Positions 1-6,752 of a DNA stretch of 10,422 nucleotides are shown here, in pieces. This DNA comes from Sphingomonadaceae bacterium (GTDB lineage: Bacteria > Pseudomonadota > Alphaproteobacteria > Sphingomonadales > Sphingomonadaceae), in assembly GCA_016462305.1 (NCBI GenBank), contig JAEMTM010000063.1, positions 1 to 10,422 of the forward strand. Direction: 5' to 3'. The position numbers and the translations under genes were made by a program. The notes below the pieces were generated by a model. That model made no database searches, was not told where the DNA came from, and was given only the letters and a program-made list of their open reading frames with translations. Numbering within the stretch: position 1 is the stretch's first letter; each line of letters starts with the position of its first letter.

Positions 1-2031
1 GCGCTGGATCTGCATGCTTATGACCTTGCGCGTGTTGAGGCGCTCGCCGGACCGCAGGGCACCTTATATGGCGCAAGTTCGATGGCGGGCACGTTGAAGC
101 TGGTGACAAACGCACCTGATCCTTCTGGCTTCTACGGCAGCGCTGGTGTTGAAATCAACTCTATTGCGCATGGCGATTTCGGATCGATTTACGAAGGCTT
201 TGTCAACGTGCCGATGGCCGAAGGCGCAGCAGCGCGTTTGGTGGGCTGGTATCGCGACGATGGCGGCTATATCGACAATATTGCGGGTAGCCGGAGATAT
301 GCGTCGTCAGGCATCAGGCAGAGCAACGCCGCGTTGGTTGAGAAAAACTATAATGACGCCGAAACCTATGGCGCGCGTTTGGCGCTGGGCATCGACCTTG
401 ATGACAATTGGACCATTAAGCCAACAGTGATGGGGCAGGTTCAGAATACGCAAGGAAGCTATTCGCAGGAACGATCGGGGCAAACCACTGGCGAGCTGCA
501 AACCGTTCAGTACAACCCCGAAGGCAGCCGCGATAAGTGGATTCAGGCGGCGATGACGATAGAAGGCAAGATCGGTAATTGGGATGTGACCGCGACGGGC
601 GGCCATTTGCGCCGCAAGACCGAAACGCAGTCGGATTATTCGGATTATGCGTATTTCTATGACGCGCTGGCAGGTTATGGCAATTATTTCGTAGACAATG
701 CCGGGGCTCTTGTGAACCCGAACCAGTATATTCAAGGCATTGACCGCTATAAGAAGAGCTTTGGTGAATTGCGGGTTGCAAGCCCTGCGGATGCGCCCTT
801 GCGGTTCATTGGCGGTCTGTTTGCGCAACGCCAGTCGCACAATATCGAACAAAATTACATCATCGACAAAATTGCCGATTCCATCACTGTGACGGGTACG
901 GACAGCAACATCTGGCTGACCAAGCAACAGCGGGTTGACCGCGATTATGCGGCCTTTGGTGAATTGACCTATGATTTGACCGAGAAGCTCTCGCTGACCG
1001 GCGGCTTGCGTTATTATAAGTTCGATAACTCGTTGCAGGGTTTCTTCGGCTATTCGGGTGGCTATTCCAGCCGCACGGGCGAAGCCGCCTGCCTCAACAC
1101 CGATGGCACAACGCGGGGCGCCAATCCAAGGGGAACGCCTGTGCCAATCCTTGTCGCGGGCAGCCCTTGCACCAATGTGGACAAATCAACGTCGGATACG
1201 GGTTTCATCCATAAGTTGAACGCAACGTACAAAGTCACCGACGATGTTCTGGTCTATGCCACATGGTCGCGCGGGTTCCGTCCGGGCGGGATCAACCGTC
1301 GCGGCACCTTGCCGCCTTATGGTTCGGACAAGCTCGACAATTATGAATTGGGCTGGAAAACCACGTTCGGCGCGTTCCGCTGGAATGGCGCGGTGTTCCA
1401 GGAAGATTGGAACAATATCCAATTATCGTTCTTGGGTGCAAACGGCCTGACCGAAATCCGCAATGCGGGTGTGGCCCGTATTCGTGGTGTCGAAATGGAC
1501 GCTGGCTTCCGTGCTGGCGGATTCAGCCTGAACGCTGGTTTCAGCTATAATGACGCGAAAAGCCAACGCGATTTTTGTAAGATCGCCAACGCAACTTTTG
1601 ATTGCACCACGGCGGGCAATGCCTTGCTTGCGCCGTCGGGATCGCGTCTGCCTGTGACCGCGAAATTTAAGGGCAATGCGATTGCGCGTTATGAATTCCC
1701 CGTCGCCGACTGGGATGGTCATGTGCAATTTGCGGTCAACTATATAGGAGATCGCCGAAGCGATTTGCGGCCAGCGCAGAATGCTATCAAGGGCAATCTT
1801 GATGCCTATACAACGGCTGATGTCTCCATTGGCGTGAAAAGTGACGTGTGGAAGATTGAGGCATTTGCCACAAACTTGTTCGATACACGCGGCGTGGTGA
1901 ACACCGGTGTGCAGTGTATTGAAACAACGTGCGGAACGGGTGTCACTCCAACCACGCCGACCGGCGGTGCGTTTTACGATGTCGTTATCAAGCCCCGCAT
2001 AATCGGTGTGAAATTCTCGCGCGATTTTTAA
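1..2031 (+). CDS. TonB-dependent outer-membrane receptor, 5' truncated
   Basis: This is the C-terminal 676 residues of a TonB-dependent receptor, an outer-membrane beta-barrel that imports a ligand using energy from TonB-ExbBD. Frame 1 is open from the first base, so the signal peptide, TonB box and first half of the plug lie outside the window; the ATG at 82 is internal. The end of the plug is visible as RVEALAGPQGTLYGASSMAG (residues 11-30), the classic 'RVE.L.GPQGTLYG' signature. The rest is barrel, with alternating aromatic strands, the late motif ATNLFDTRG and a terminal Phe (FSRDF), the usual outer-membrane assembly signal. Six cysteines fall in three close pairs (residues 364/390, 526/535, 639/644), probably disulfides in surface loops. 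The ligand is unknown. The gene converges on the FAD/Rieske operon and is closed by a terminator at 2139-2166, so any link to that operon is by neighbourhood only. Confidence 0.95.
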   Translation, partial: ALDLHAYDLARVEALAGPQGTLYGASSMAGTLKLVTNAPDPSGFYGSAGVEINSIAHGDFGSIYEGFVNVPMAEGAAARLVGWYRDDGGYIDNIAGSRRYASSGIRQSNAALVEKNYNDAETYGARLALGIDLDDNWTIKPTVMGQVQNTQGSYSQERSGQTTGELQTVQYNPEGSRDKWIQAAMTIEGKIGNWDVTATGGHLRRKTETQSDYSDYAYFYDALAGYGNYFVDNAGALVNPNQYIQGIDRYKKSFGELRVASPADAPLRFIGGLFAQRQSHNIEQNYIIDKIADSITVTGTDSNIWLTKQQRVDRDYAAFGELTYDLTEKLSLTGGLRYYKFDNSLQGFFGYSGGYSSRTGEAACLNTDGTTRGANPRGTPVPILVAGSPCTNVDKSTSDTGFIHKLNATYKVTDDVLVYATWSRGFRPGGINRRGTLPPYGSDKLDNYELGWKTTFGAFRWNGAVFQEDWNNIQLSFLGANGLTEIRNAGVARIRGVEMDAGFRAGGFSLNAGFSYNDAKSQRDFCKIANATFDCTTAGNALLAPSGSRLPVTAKFKGNAIARYEFPVADWDGHVQFAVNYIGDRRSDLRPAQNAIKGNLDAYTTADVSIGVKSDVWKIEAFATNLFDTRGVVNTGVQCIETTCGTGVTPTTPTGGAFYDVVIKPRIIGVKFSRDF

Positions 2032-2085
2032 CAATTATTCGCTTTTCTTGGCGCAGAAAATTTGTATTGAGGAAAGTGTAATTGC

Positions 2086-2128
2086 GTCACGGGACGCGTG
2101 ACATAAGGTTTGTCGCCAAAAAGCGACA
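2086..2128 (+). other. Two tandem small hairpins after the receptor gene
   Basis: Two perfect 6-bp stems occur in a row: GTCACG (2086-2091) with CGTGAC (2097-2102), loop of 5, and TGTCGC (2111-2116) with GCGACA (2123-2128), loop CAAAAA. Neither has a T tract, but they lead directly into the terminator hairpin at 2139-2160. Together they give three stem-loops in about 75 nt, either a structured 3' UTR of the receptor mRNA or a small RNA. No convincing promoter is seen just upstream. Confidence 0.4.
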
Positions 2129-2138
2129 GGGGGAGGAA

Positions 2139-2166
2139 GCCGGATCTGAAAAGGTCCGGCTTTTTT
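2139..2166 (+). terminator. Rho-independent terminator of the receptor gene
   Basis: GCCGGATC (2139-2146) pairs with GGTCCGGC (2153-2160) over 8 bp with one G-U, the loop is TGAAAA, and six T follow (2161-2166). It sits 107 nt after the receptor stop and works only in the + direction, since the reverse strand has no T run after the stem. Confidence 0.85.
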
Positions 2167-2293
2167 ATGTCGCTGAGGGGCAAGGCCAACTAAATTTACC
2201 TGAGCGGATTGAGGCCATTTTTTTCAGGACACTTTTAATCCGCTTGCGGTGCCAATGTTAGCGTCGAGGTGGCGTTTTGACGCAAGCTCCGAA

Positions 2294-2384
2294 AATTTTT
2301 ATCACGCAAAGCCGCGAAGACACGAAGAAGGAGAACATGCCATTTCTTCTTCTTTGCGCCTTTGCGGCTTTGCGTGATAAAATT
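2294..2384. repeat. Long imperfect inverted repeat built from CTTTGCGN units
   Basis: The left arm (2294-2335) and right arm (2344-2384) are reverse complements over about 41 bp with one indel and five substitutions, all G/A transitions, around an 8-nt loop. The right arm holds three tandem 8-bp units, CTTTGCGC, CTTTGCGG and CTTTGCGT (2352-2375), then a TTC-rich stretch; the left arm has decayed copies. It lies between the convergent receptor and FAD genes, 14 bp beyond the FAD stop. Short palindromes rich in GCAAAG units that read as 'SRKGAK' in spurious ORFs are known to me as dispersed intergenic repeats in many bacteria; membership here is inferred. No transposase or target duplication is seen. 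It could also fold in the 3' end of either transcript. Confidence 0.75.
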
Positions 2385-2398
2385 ATACGTCCTGAACC

Positions 2399-4018
2399 TC
2401 AGGCAAAAATGCGTTTGAACACATTGCGGTCGGCCAGCACTTCTGCCGCGCAATTATGGCCCGGAGCGCCGGTTACGCCGCCGCCGGGGTGGCTGCCCGC
2501 GCCGCACATATATAGGCCCTTTAACGGCCCGCGATACGCGCCATGGCCCAAAATCGGGCGTGCGGACCATAATTGGTCAAGGCTCATATTGCCGTGCATG
2601 ATGTCGCCGCTGACCAGTCCGAATGTGCGCTCTAGCCCCTTTGGGCTGAGGATTTGGCGGCCCAAAACCGAGGCGCGGAAGCCGGGGGCATAGCCCTCAA
2701 CGGTGCTGATGATGTCATCGGCGGCCTGGCCTTCTTCGGCGTCCCAGTCACGCGGCGAGCCGTCCGCATTGTTGGGCAGTTCAGGCGCAAATTGCTGGCA
2801 GAACAGGCTGGCGACATGCTGCCCCGCGGGCGCGAGGCTGTCGTCAACGGTGGAGGGGATGAGGATTTCAACGATGGGCTTTTGCGACCAGCCATCGCGC
2901 TTCGCATCCAAAAACGCGCGGTCCATATAATCCAATGTTGGCGCGATGATGATGCCCGATTGATGGTGCTCGCCCGTTTCGGGCAAGCAGGTAAATTTGG
3001 GCAGCTCGGACAAAGCGACATTCATGCGGAAGGTGCCGCTGCCCGCCTTAAAGCCCTTTACGCGGCGTTTGAATTCGGGTTTCAGGTCGGCATCGTCGAA
3101 TAAGCGTTCGTAGAGCAGCTTTGGCCCGACGTTTGAAATCACGCGGTCCGCGATGATTTCCTCACCGCTTTCAAGGCGCACGCCCGCAACTTTTTCGCCA
3201 TCCACCAACACGCGGGATACAGGGGCTTCGAGGCTGATTTCGACGCCCAGATCGCGGCATATCTTGGCCATGATCTGCGTAATCGTGCCCATGCCGCCGA
3301 TGCTGTGGCCCCACGCGCCCTTATTGCCATTCACTTCGCCAAAGACATGGTGCAGCAAGACATAAGCGCTGCCCGGCGTATCGGGGCTGGCATAATTGCC
3401 GACGACAGCGTCAAAGCCAAACGCGGCCTTTACCGCTTCGCTTTCGAACCAGCTATCCAAGAAGCTGCGCGCCGATTTGGTGAACAGTTCCAACACATCG
3501 CGCTGCTGCGACAGGTTGAGCTTCATCAGCCCGCGTCCCTGCACGGCGGCGTCGATCAGGGTCTTTATGCCATCGCCGACATTGGGCGGGGAGCGCAATG
3601 CAAGGTCGCGCAAAACGTCCGCGACCCCTTCTAACATATCATAATATTGCGGCAAGACCGCCGCGTCATGTTTTGAAAAACGCGCAAATTCGGCCTGCGT
3701 CCGCGCCAGCCCGCCACCGAGTTTCAAATAACCGCCATCTTCTTGTGGCAGGAAATTGGAGATGGGCCGTTCAATGACGCGATAGCCATGCTCGACCAGC
3801 TTCATGTCAGAAATCACCTTGGGCTGAAGCAGGCTGACGGTGTAGCTGGCGACCGAGTTGCGGAAACCGGGGTGGAATTCTTCGGTGACAGCCGCGCCGC
3901 CGACGACATTGCGGCGCTCGACAATGCGGACTTTCAGGCCAGCGCGTGCGAGATAAAAGGCACAAACAAGGCCGTTATGGCCAGCACCGATGATGACGGC
4001 GTCATATTTTTGGGTCAT
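2399..4018 (-). CDS. FAD-dependent phytoene-desaturase-like oxidoreductase (CrtI/PYROXD2 type)
   Basis: A 539-residue flavoprotein of the phytoene-desaturase-like amine oxidase superfamily (COG1233, PYROXD2-like). The N-terminal Rossmann motif IIGAGHNGL (GxGxxG at residues 11-16) and the acidic end of strand 2 (E34 in VRIVERR) bind FAD; GAA follows as in the family. The C-terminal FAD signature GLYMCGAGSHPGGGVTGAPG lies in the last 39 residues. Family members desaturate or oxidise hydrophobic substrates, but PYROXD2-like bacterial members have no settled substrate. The frame extends upstream to 4252, but that part is Rieske-gene sequence in another frame. The ATG at 4018 is chosen because GGAG lies 6 nt before it and homology starts at MTQKYDAVIIGAG. 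Its ATG overlaps the Rieske TGA (ATGA, 4018-4015), implying translational coupling and joint function. It is not a ferredoxin-reductase-type protein, so it probably does not feed electrons to the Rieske centre. No carotenoid genes are nearby. Confidence 0.9.
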   Translation of the reverse strand: MTQKYDAVIIGAGHNGLVCAFYLARAGLKVRIVERRNVVGGAAVTEEFHPGFRNSVASYTVSLLQPKVISDMKLVEHGYRVIERPISNFLPQEDGGYLKLGGGLARTQAEFARFSKHDAAVLPQYYDMLEGVADVLRDLALRSPPNVGDGIKTLIDAAVQGRGLMKLNLSQQRDVLELFTKSARSFLDSWFESEAVKAAFGFDAVVGNYASPDTPGSAYVLLHHVFGEVNGNKGAWGHSIGGMGTITQIMAKICRDLGVEISLEAPVSRVLVDGEKVAGVRLESGEEIIADRVISNVGPKLLYERLFDDADLKPEFKRRVKGFKAGSGTFRMNVALSELPKFTCLPETGEHHQSGIIIAPTLDYMDRAFLDAKRDGWSQKPIVEILIPSTVDDSLAPAGQHVASLFCQQFAPELPNNADGSPRDWDAEEGQAADDIISTVEGYAPGFRASVLGRQILSPKGLERTFGLVSGDIMHGNMSLDQLWSARPILGHGAYRGPLKGLYMCGAGSHPGGGVTGAPGHNCAAEVLADRNVFKRIFA

Positions 4019-5190
4019 TTTTTGCTCCAGCCCGATGCCGGGCGTTGTTCGAGGCGGGCCTCGGGAATGATGTTGCGGACTTGGCGGCAGAAGCTTTTCA
4101 GGCACACTTCCTTGTCGGACAGCGGACCCATGGAAAAACTGCGGCTCGCCATGCCTTGCTGCACGCGGGTGATAAGGACGGTGTCCTCGGCATTGACTTG
4201 ACGGTTGATCCGCCAGTTGAGGTAACGCGCCGCACGCATTTCGCGGCGCCATGTGTAATCGGGGGCGTCCGGTAGCACATAGCTGATTTCACGGATGACG
4301 CAGCTATTGGGCCCAGTGGGCAGCCATTGCATGAAATCCACCTGATCGGGATAGATGTCGAACGCGACCGAGGGCCATAGCTTGAAATAGAGCCAGCGTT
4401 TCTGATTAGCGGCGGGCAAATGCGGGACGGGTGGCAGCAGATTTTGATAGGCGCGTTCGGACCAATTCGCCGATGGCCGCTCCACAAGGTCGCCCCACAT
4501 GCGGTCAACATGCGGCTCCGCCTCAACACCATAGCTTTTGCCAAACAGGCGCGTGAGGCCGGGGTGGGCGACGGGGATGTGCAAGCCGTCGGAATAATTA
4601 TCGCCGACATTTTTCCAGTTTACGTCACGCGGGCGCATGGTGACGCGGCCTAGCGCCCGCAATTCTTCAAATCGGTAAGGCGCGACTTGGGTTTCATAAG
4701 GGGCCATCATTTCGGCCACCGAAGGTCCGCCGCTTTCCAGACGGACGAACACGAATCCGCGCCAGATTTCCATATCGACGGGCACAAGGCCCGCCTTGTC
4801 CTTGTCGAGCGTCGGGTAAGATGCGCTGTCGGGCACGCCCGTCAAACGGCCATCAAGGTCATAGGTCCAGGCGTGATAGGGGCAGACCAATTTCTTGGCG
4901 CAGCCGCCGGAGCCATCGACCAAGCGGCTGCCCCGGTGGCGGCAGACGTTGGTGAATGCGCGCAGCACTTGGTCCGCGCCGCGCACGACAATGACGCTTT
5001 CATTGATATAATCGAGGCTATGCCAGTCGCCCGCGTTGGCGATGTCGCTGACATGGCAAACGACTTGCCATGACGGGCGGAAAATGCGCTCCACCTCAGT
5101 TGCGGCAAATTCGGGATCATCATAGGTCCAAGCCGGCAGGCTCCAACCTTCCAAATGATCGTGCGATACATGTAACCCCGATTCGGACAT
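4015..5190 (-). CDS. Rieske [2Fe-2S] non-heme iron oxygenase, alpha subunit
   Basis: A 391-residue aromatic-ring-hydroxylating-type oxygenase alpha subunit. The Rieske cluster ligands are CRH (C83, H85) and CPYH (C103, H106), with the usual C-x-H-x17-C-x2-H spacing. The mononuclear iron site is NWKNVGDNYSDGLHIPVAH: H204 and H209 are the histidine ligands and D201 the bridging aspartate between the two centres. NAEDTVLITRVQQGMASR supplies the probable carboxylate ligand D336. The ED...QxG..S pattern resembles the GbcA/CntA (glycine betaine, carnitine) branch more than naphthalene-dioxygenase types, and no beta subunit is seen, so it may be a homotrimeric oxygenase on an amine-like or aromatic substrate; this is inference. 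The ATG at 5190 is chosen for its SD, GGGAGG (5200-5195), 4 nt upstream; the more upstream ATG at 5241 would place the N-terminus through the operator and the divergent gene. First gene of the operon with the FAD oxidoreductase. No reductase or ferredoxin partner lies in the window. Confidence 0.93.
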   Translation of the reverse strand: MSESGLHVSHDHLEGWSLPAWTYDDPEFAATEVERIFRPSWQVVCHVSDIANAGDWHSLDYINESVIVVRGADQVLRAFTNVCRHRGSRLVDGSGGCAKKLVCPYHAWTYDLDGRLTGVPDSASYPTLDKDKAGLVPVDMEIWRGFVFVRLESGGPSVAEMMAPYETQVAPYRFEELRALGRVTMRPRDVNWKNVGDNYSDGLHIPVAHPGLTRLFGKSYGVEAEPHVDRMWGDLVERPSANWSERAYQNLLPPVPHLPAANQKRWLYFKLWPSVAFDIYPDQVDFMQWLPTGPNSCVIREISYVLPDAPDYTWRREMRAARYLNWRINRQVNAEDTVLITRVQQGMASRSFSMGPLSDKEVCLKSFCRQVRNIIPEARLEQRPASGWSKK

Positions 5191-5191
5191 C

Positions 5192-5220
5192 TTGCCTCCC
5201 TTGTTATACGAGTGTATAAC
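5192..5220 (+). promoter_or_regulatory. Predicted promoter for tetR-kynA
   Basis: TTGCCT (-35, 5192-5197), a 17-bp spacer and TATAAC (-10, 5215-5220). The predicted start point, about 7 nt after the -10, falls on the ATG at 5227, so the regulator mRNA is probably leaderless or nearly so. The -10 is inside the right half of the palindrome at 5203-5220. Confidence 0.65.
5203..5220. promoter_or_regulatory. Palindromic operator shared by divergent promoters
   Basis: GTTATACGAGTGTATAAC is a perfect 7-bp inverted repeat with a 4-bp spacer (GTTATAC, GAGT, GTATAAC). It lies in the 36-bp gap between the Rieske start (5190) and the TetR start (5227) and overlaps both predicted -10 elements. Size, symmetry and position match a TetR-family operator, so binding by the adjacent TetR protein would repress both directions. 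Binding itself is inferred. Confidence 0.8.
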
Positions 5221-5241
5221 AGCGACATGCAGCCGCGACAA
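5213..5241 (-). promoter_or_regulatory. Predicted promoter for the Rieske/FAD operon
   Basis: On the minus strand TTGTCG (-35, 5241-5236), a 17-bp spacer and TATACA (-10, 5218-5213). Transcription would start near 5206, leaving a leader of about 15 nt that just holds the GGGAGG ribosome site. The -35 lies inside the first codons of the divergent TetR gene. Confidence 0.6.
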
Positions 5242-5823
5242 GTCTTCACCCGCAAAAGCGCCGATACGCGCCGTGACGCATTGATTGCGGCCACGGCGCG
5301 GTGCCTATCCACACGGGGTGCACATGGAACGTCGGTGCGCGCGATTTGCCTGGAGGCGGGGGTGTCGGCGGGGTTGCTGCGGCATTATTTCGACGGCATT
5401 GATGCGTTGGTTGCCGCAACCTATCGCGCAACAGGGGCGCGTGTCGCCGCCGCGTTGCATGCGGCGGTTGAGGCTATTCCCGCCGACAACCCGCGTGGCC
5501 GGTTGCTGGCGTTTGTGACCGCAAGTTTCCGTCCACCCATCGCTGATCCGGAATTGCTGGCGACGTGGCTGGCGTTTTGGAGCCTGTCGCGCACAGTGCC
5601 CGCCATTGGCGATATCCATGACGAGATTTACGCCGAAAATCGCCGGGATATGGAGCGCCTCATCCTTGCCTGCCCCAATGCACCAGCCGACGCCCGATTG
5701 GCGGCAGTCGCGCTGACGGCTTTGGTCGATGGTCTATGGCTTGAATTAAGCCTGGGCAATGCGCCCTTTAGCGTTGCTGAGGCGGAGGCTTTGGCGGAAA
5801 AATGGCTGGATAGTTTCATTTGA
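5227..5823 (+). CDS. TetR/AcrR-family repressor, BetI-like
   Basis: A 198-residue TetR-family regulator. The N-terminal DNA-binding domain has its helix-turn-helix at about residues 36-55 (TSVRAICLEAGVSAGLLRHY, then F55), the canonical TetR pattern. The ligand domain carries WLAFW (114-118) and ALVDGLWLE (165-173), matching the BetI-type C-terminal domain (E. coli BetI has WLAFW and ALIDGLWL). BetI senses choline; here the ligand is unknown. A GTG at 5212 is in frame but lies in the operator spacer, upstream of the -10, so ATG 5227 is preferred. No SD precedes it, consistent with a leaderless message. It is divergent from the Rieske operon and 17 nt upstream of kynA, probably in one transcript. 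Expected role: repressor of both units and of itself, relieved by a pathway compound. Confidence 0.92.
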   Translation: MQPRQVFTRKSADTRRDALIAATARCLSTRGAHGTSVRAICLEAGVSAGLLRHYFDGIDALVAATYRATGARVAAALHAAVEAIPADNPRGRLLAFVTASFRPPIADPELLATWLAFWSLSRTVPAIGDIHDEIYAENRRDMERLILACPNAPADARLAAVALTALVDGLWLELSLGNAPFSVAEAEALAEKWLDSFI

Positions 5824-5840
5824 AACATTAAAGACGGGGC

Positions 5841-6650
5841 ATGACCAATGCGCCTACCTCCGACGCCGCCATGACCTACGCACGCTATCTTGCGCTGGAC
5901 GCCTTGCTGGTTTGCCAGCACCCGCAATCCGATCTGGATGATGAGATGCTGTTCATCATCATTCACCAGACCAAGGAATTATGGCTTAAACAGATCATCC
6001 GCGAGCTTCAATTGGCCCGCGCGCAAATTCGCAATGACGCGCTTGTTCCGGCTTACAAAGCGCTTGCGCGGGTAAGCCGTATTCAGGCGGTGATGACTTT
6101 AAGCTGGGACGTGCTGTCGACGATGACCCCGTCCGAATATACCCGCTTTCGCCATGTGCTTGGGCCAAGCTCTGGCTTTCAATCCGACCAGTTCCGCACA
6201 GTGGAATATCTGCTTGGGTTGAAAGCAGCGGCGTTCCTGAAATATCAGGAGGACCGGCCCCACGCACATGCGGCGATGACCGAGGCGCTTGTCAGCCCAA
6301 GCATTTGGGATGATGCGATTGCGGCGTTGGCGCGTGCTGGATTTGACCTGCCGCCTGCTTTACTTGCACGCGACTGGAGCACGCCGCATATATTCTCCGC
6401 CGAAGTGGAGGGGGCATTCCTGCACGTCTACCGCAATCCCGATCAATATTGGGAGCTGTATCAGCTTGCGGAAAAGCTGGTGGACCTTGACGATGCGATG
6501 GCGACGTGGCGGCATAAGCATGCCCTGACCGTTGAGCGCATCATCGGGGGAAAGACGGGCACGGCTGGCTCGTCCGGCGTCAATTATCTCAACAGCACGG
6601 TCGGTAAGCGTGCCTTTCCCGAATTATGGTCGCTACGCACGCAGTTGTGA
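5841..6650 (+). CDS. kynA: Tryptophan 2,3-dioxygenase
   Basis: A 269-residue heme enzyme that opens the indole ring of L-tryptophan to N-formylkynurenine, the first step of the kynurenine pathway. The residues fit the Xanthomonas campestris TDO with a constant offset of 13: distal H42 (FIIIHQTKELWLK; H55), R104 binding the substrate carboxylate (YTRFRHVLGPSSG; R117), proximal heme ligand H227 (WRHKHAL; H240) and T241 (GGKTGTAGSSG; T254). The C-terminal block YLNSTVGKRAFPELWSLRTQL is also typical. One small deviation is GTAGSSG where GTGGSSG is usual. The ATG at 5841 has only a weak G-rich SD (GGGG); M11 (5871) has none. With a 17-nt gap after the TetR gene it is likely cotranscribed and translationally helped. 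Formamidase (kynB) and kynureninase (kynU) are absent from the window, so the downstream fate is unknown. Confidence 0.96.
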   Translation: MTNAPTSDAAMTYARYLALDALLVCQHPQSDLDDEMLFIIIHQTKELWLKQIIRELQLARAQIRNDALVPAYKALARVSRIQAVMTLSWDVLSTMTPSEYTRFRHVLGPSSGFQSDQFRTVEYLLGLKAAAFLKYQEDRPHAHAAMTEALVSPSIWDDAIAALARAGFDLPPALLARDWSTPHIFSAEVEGAFLHVYRNPDQYWELYQLAEKLVDLDDAMATWRHKHALTVERIIGGKTGTAGSSGVNYLNSTVGKRAFPELWSLRTQL

Positions 6651-6654
6651 TGGC

Positions 6655-6672
6655 CTGTCATAAGGCTGCAAC
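6655..6672 (+). promoter_or_regulatory. Candidate PHO box upstream of phoD
   Basis: CTGTCATAAGGCTGCAAC matches the 18-bp PhoB consensus CTGTCATAWAWCTGTCAY at 14 of 18 positions, with a perfect first CTGTCAT and the second CTG exactly 11 bp later. It starts 4 nt after the kynA stop and about 80 nt before the phosphatase start. No strong -10 follows at the expected distance. A 6-bp hairpin (CGCATC/GATGCG, 6698-6714) lies in the leader. Confidence 0.6.
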
Positions 6673-6752
6673 AGCGATGGCTTAGCGCGACCGGCGACGC
6701 ATCATTACGATGCGCCCAATGGATAGTTGGGAACATAAAAGGGGTAGCCATA

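Noticed and set aside
2203..2244. 8-bp inverted repeat AGCGGATT/AATCCGCT with a 26-nt gap as a terminator for the minus-strand operon.
   Set aside because: Long loop and no T tract in the minus direction; not convincing.
2235..2693. Small open frames on both strands (2235-2453 minus, 2277-2693 plus).
   Set aside because: They are translations of the inverted repeat ('ITQSRK...') and run into the antisense of the FAD gene; no SD and no protein family.
2399..4018. Carotenoid phytoene desaturase (crtI) as a specific name.
   Set aside because: Only the superfamily fits; no crtB, crtY or other carotenoid genes nearby and it is coupled to a Rieske gene, so a gene symbol is not justified.
4019..4252. 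N-terminal extension of the FAD oxidoreductase to an ATG at 4252.
   Set aside because: The extension is the Rieske coding sequence read out of frame; the flavoprotein starts with its Rossmann motif at ATG 4018, which has its own SD.
5212..5226. GTG start for the TetR regulator.
   Set aside because: It lies in the operator spacer and upstream of the predicted -10, and has no SD.
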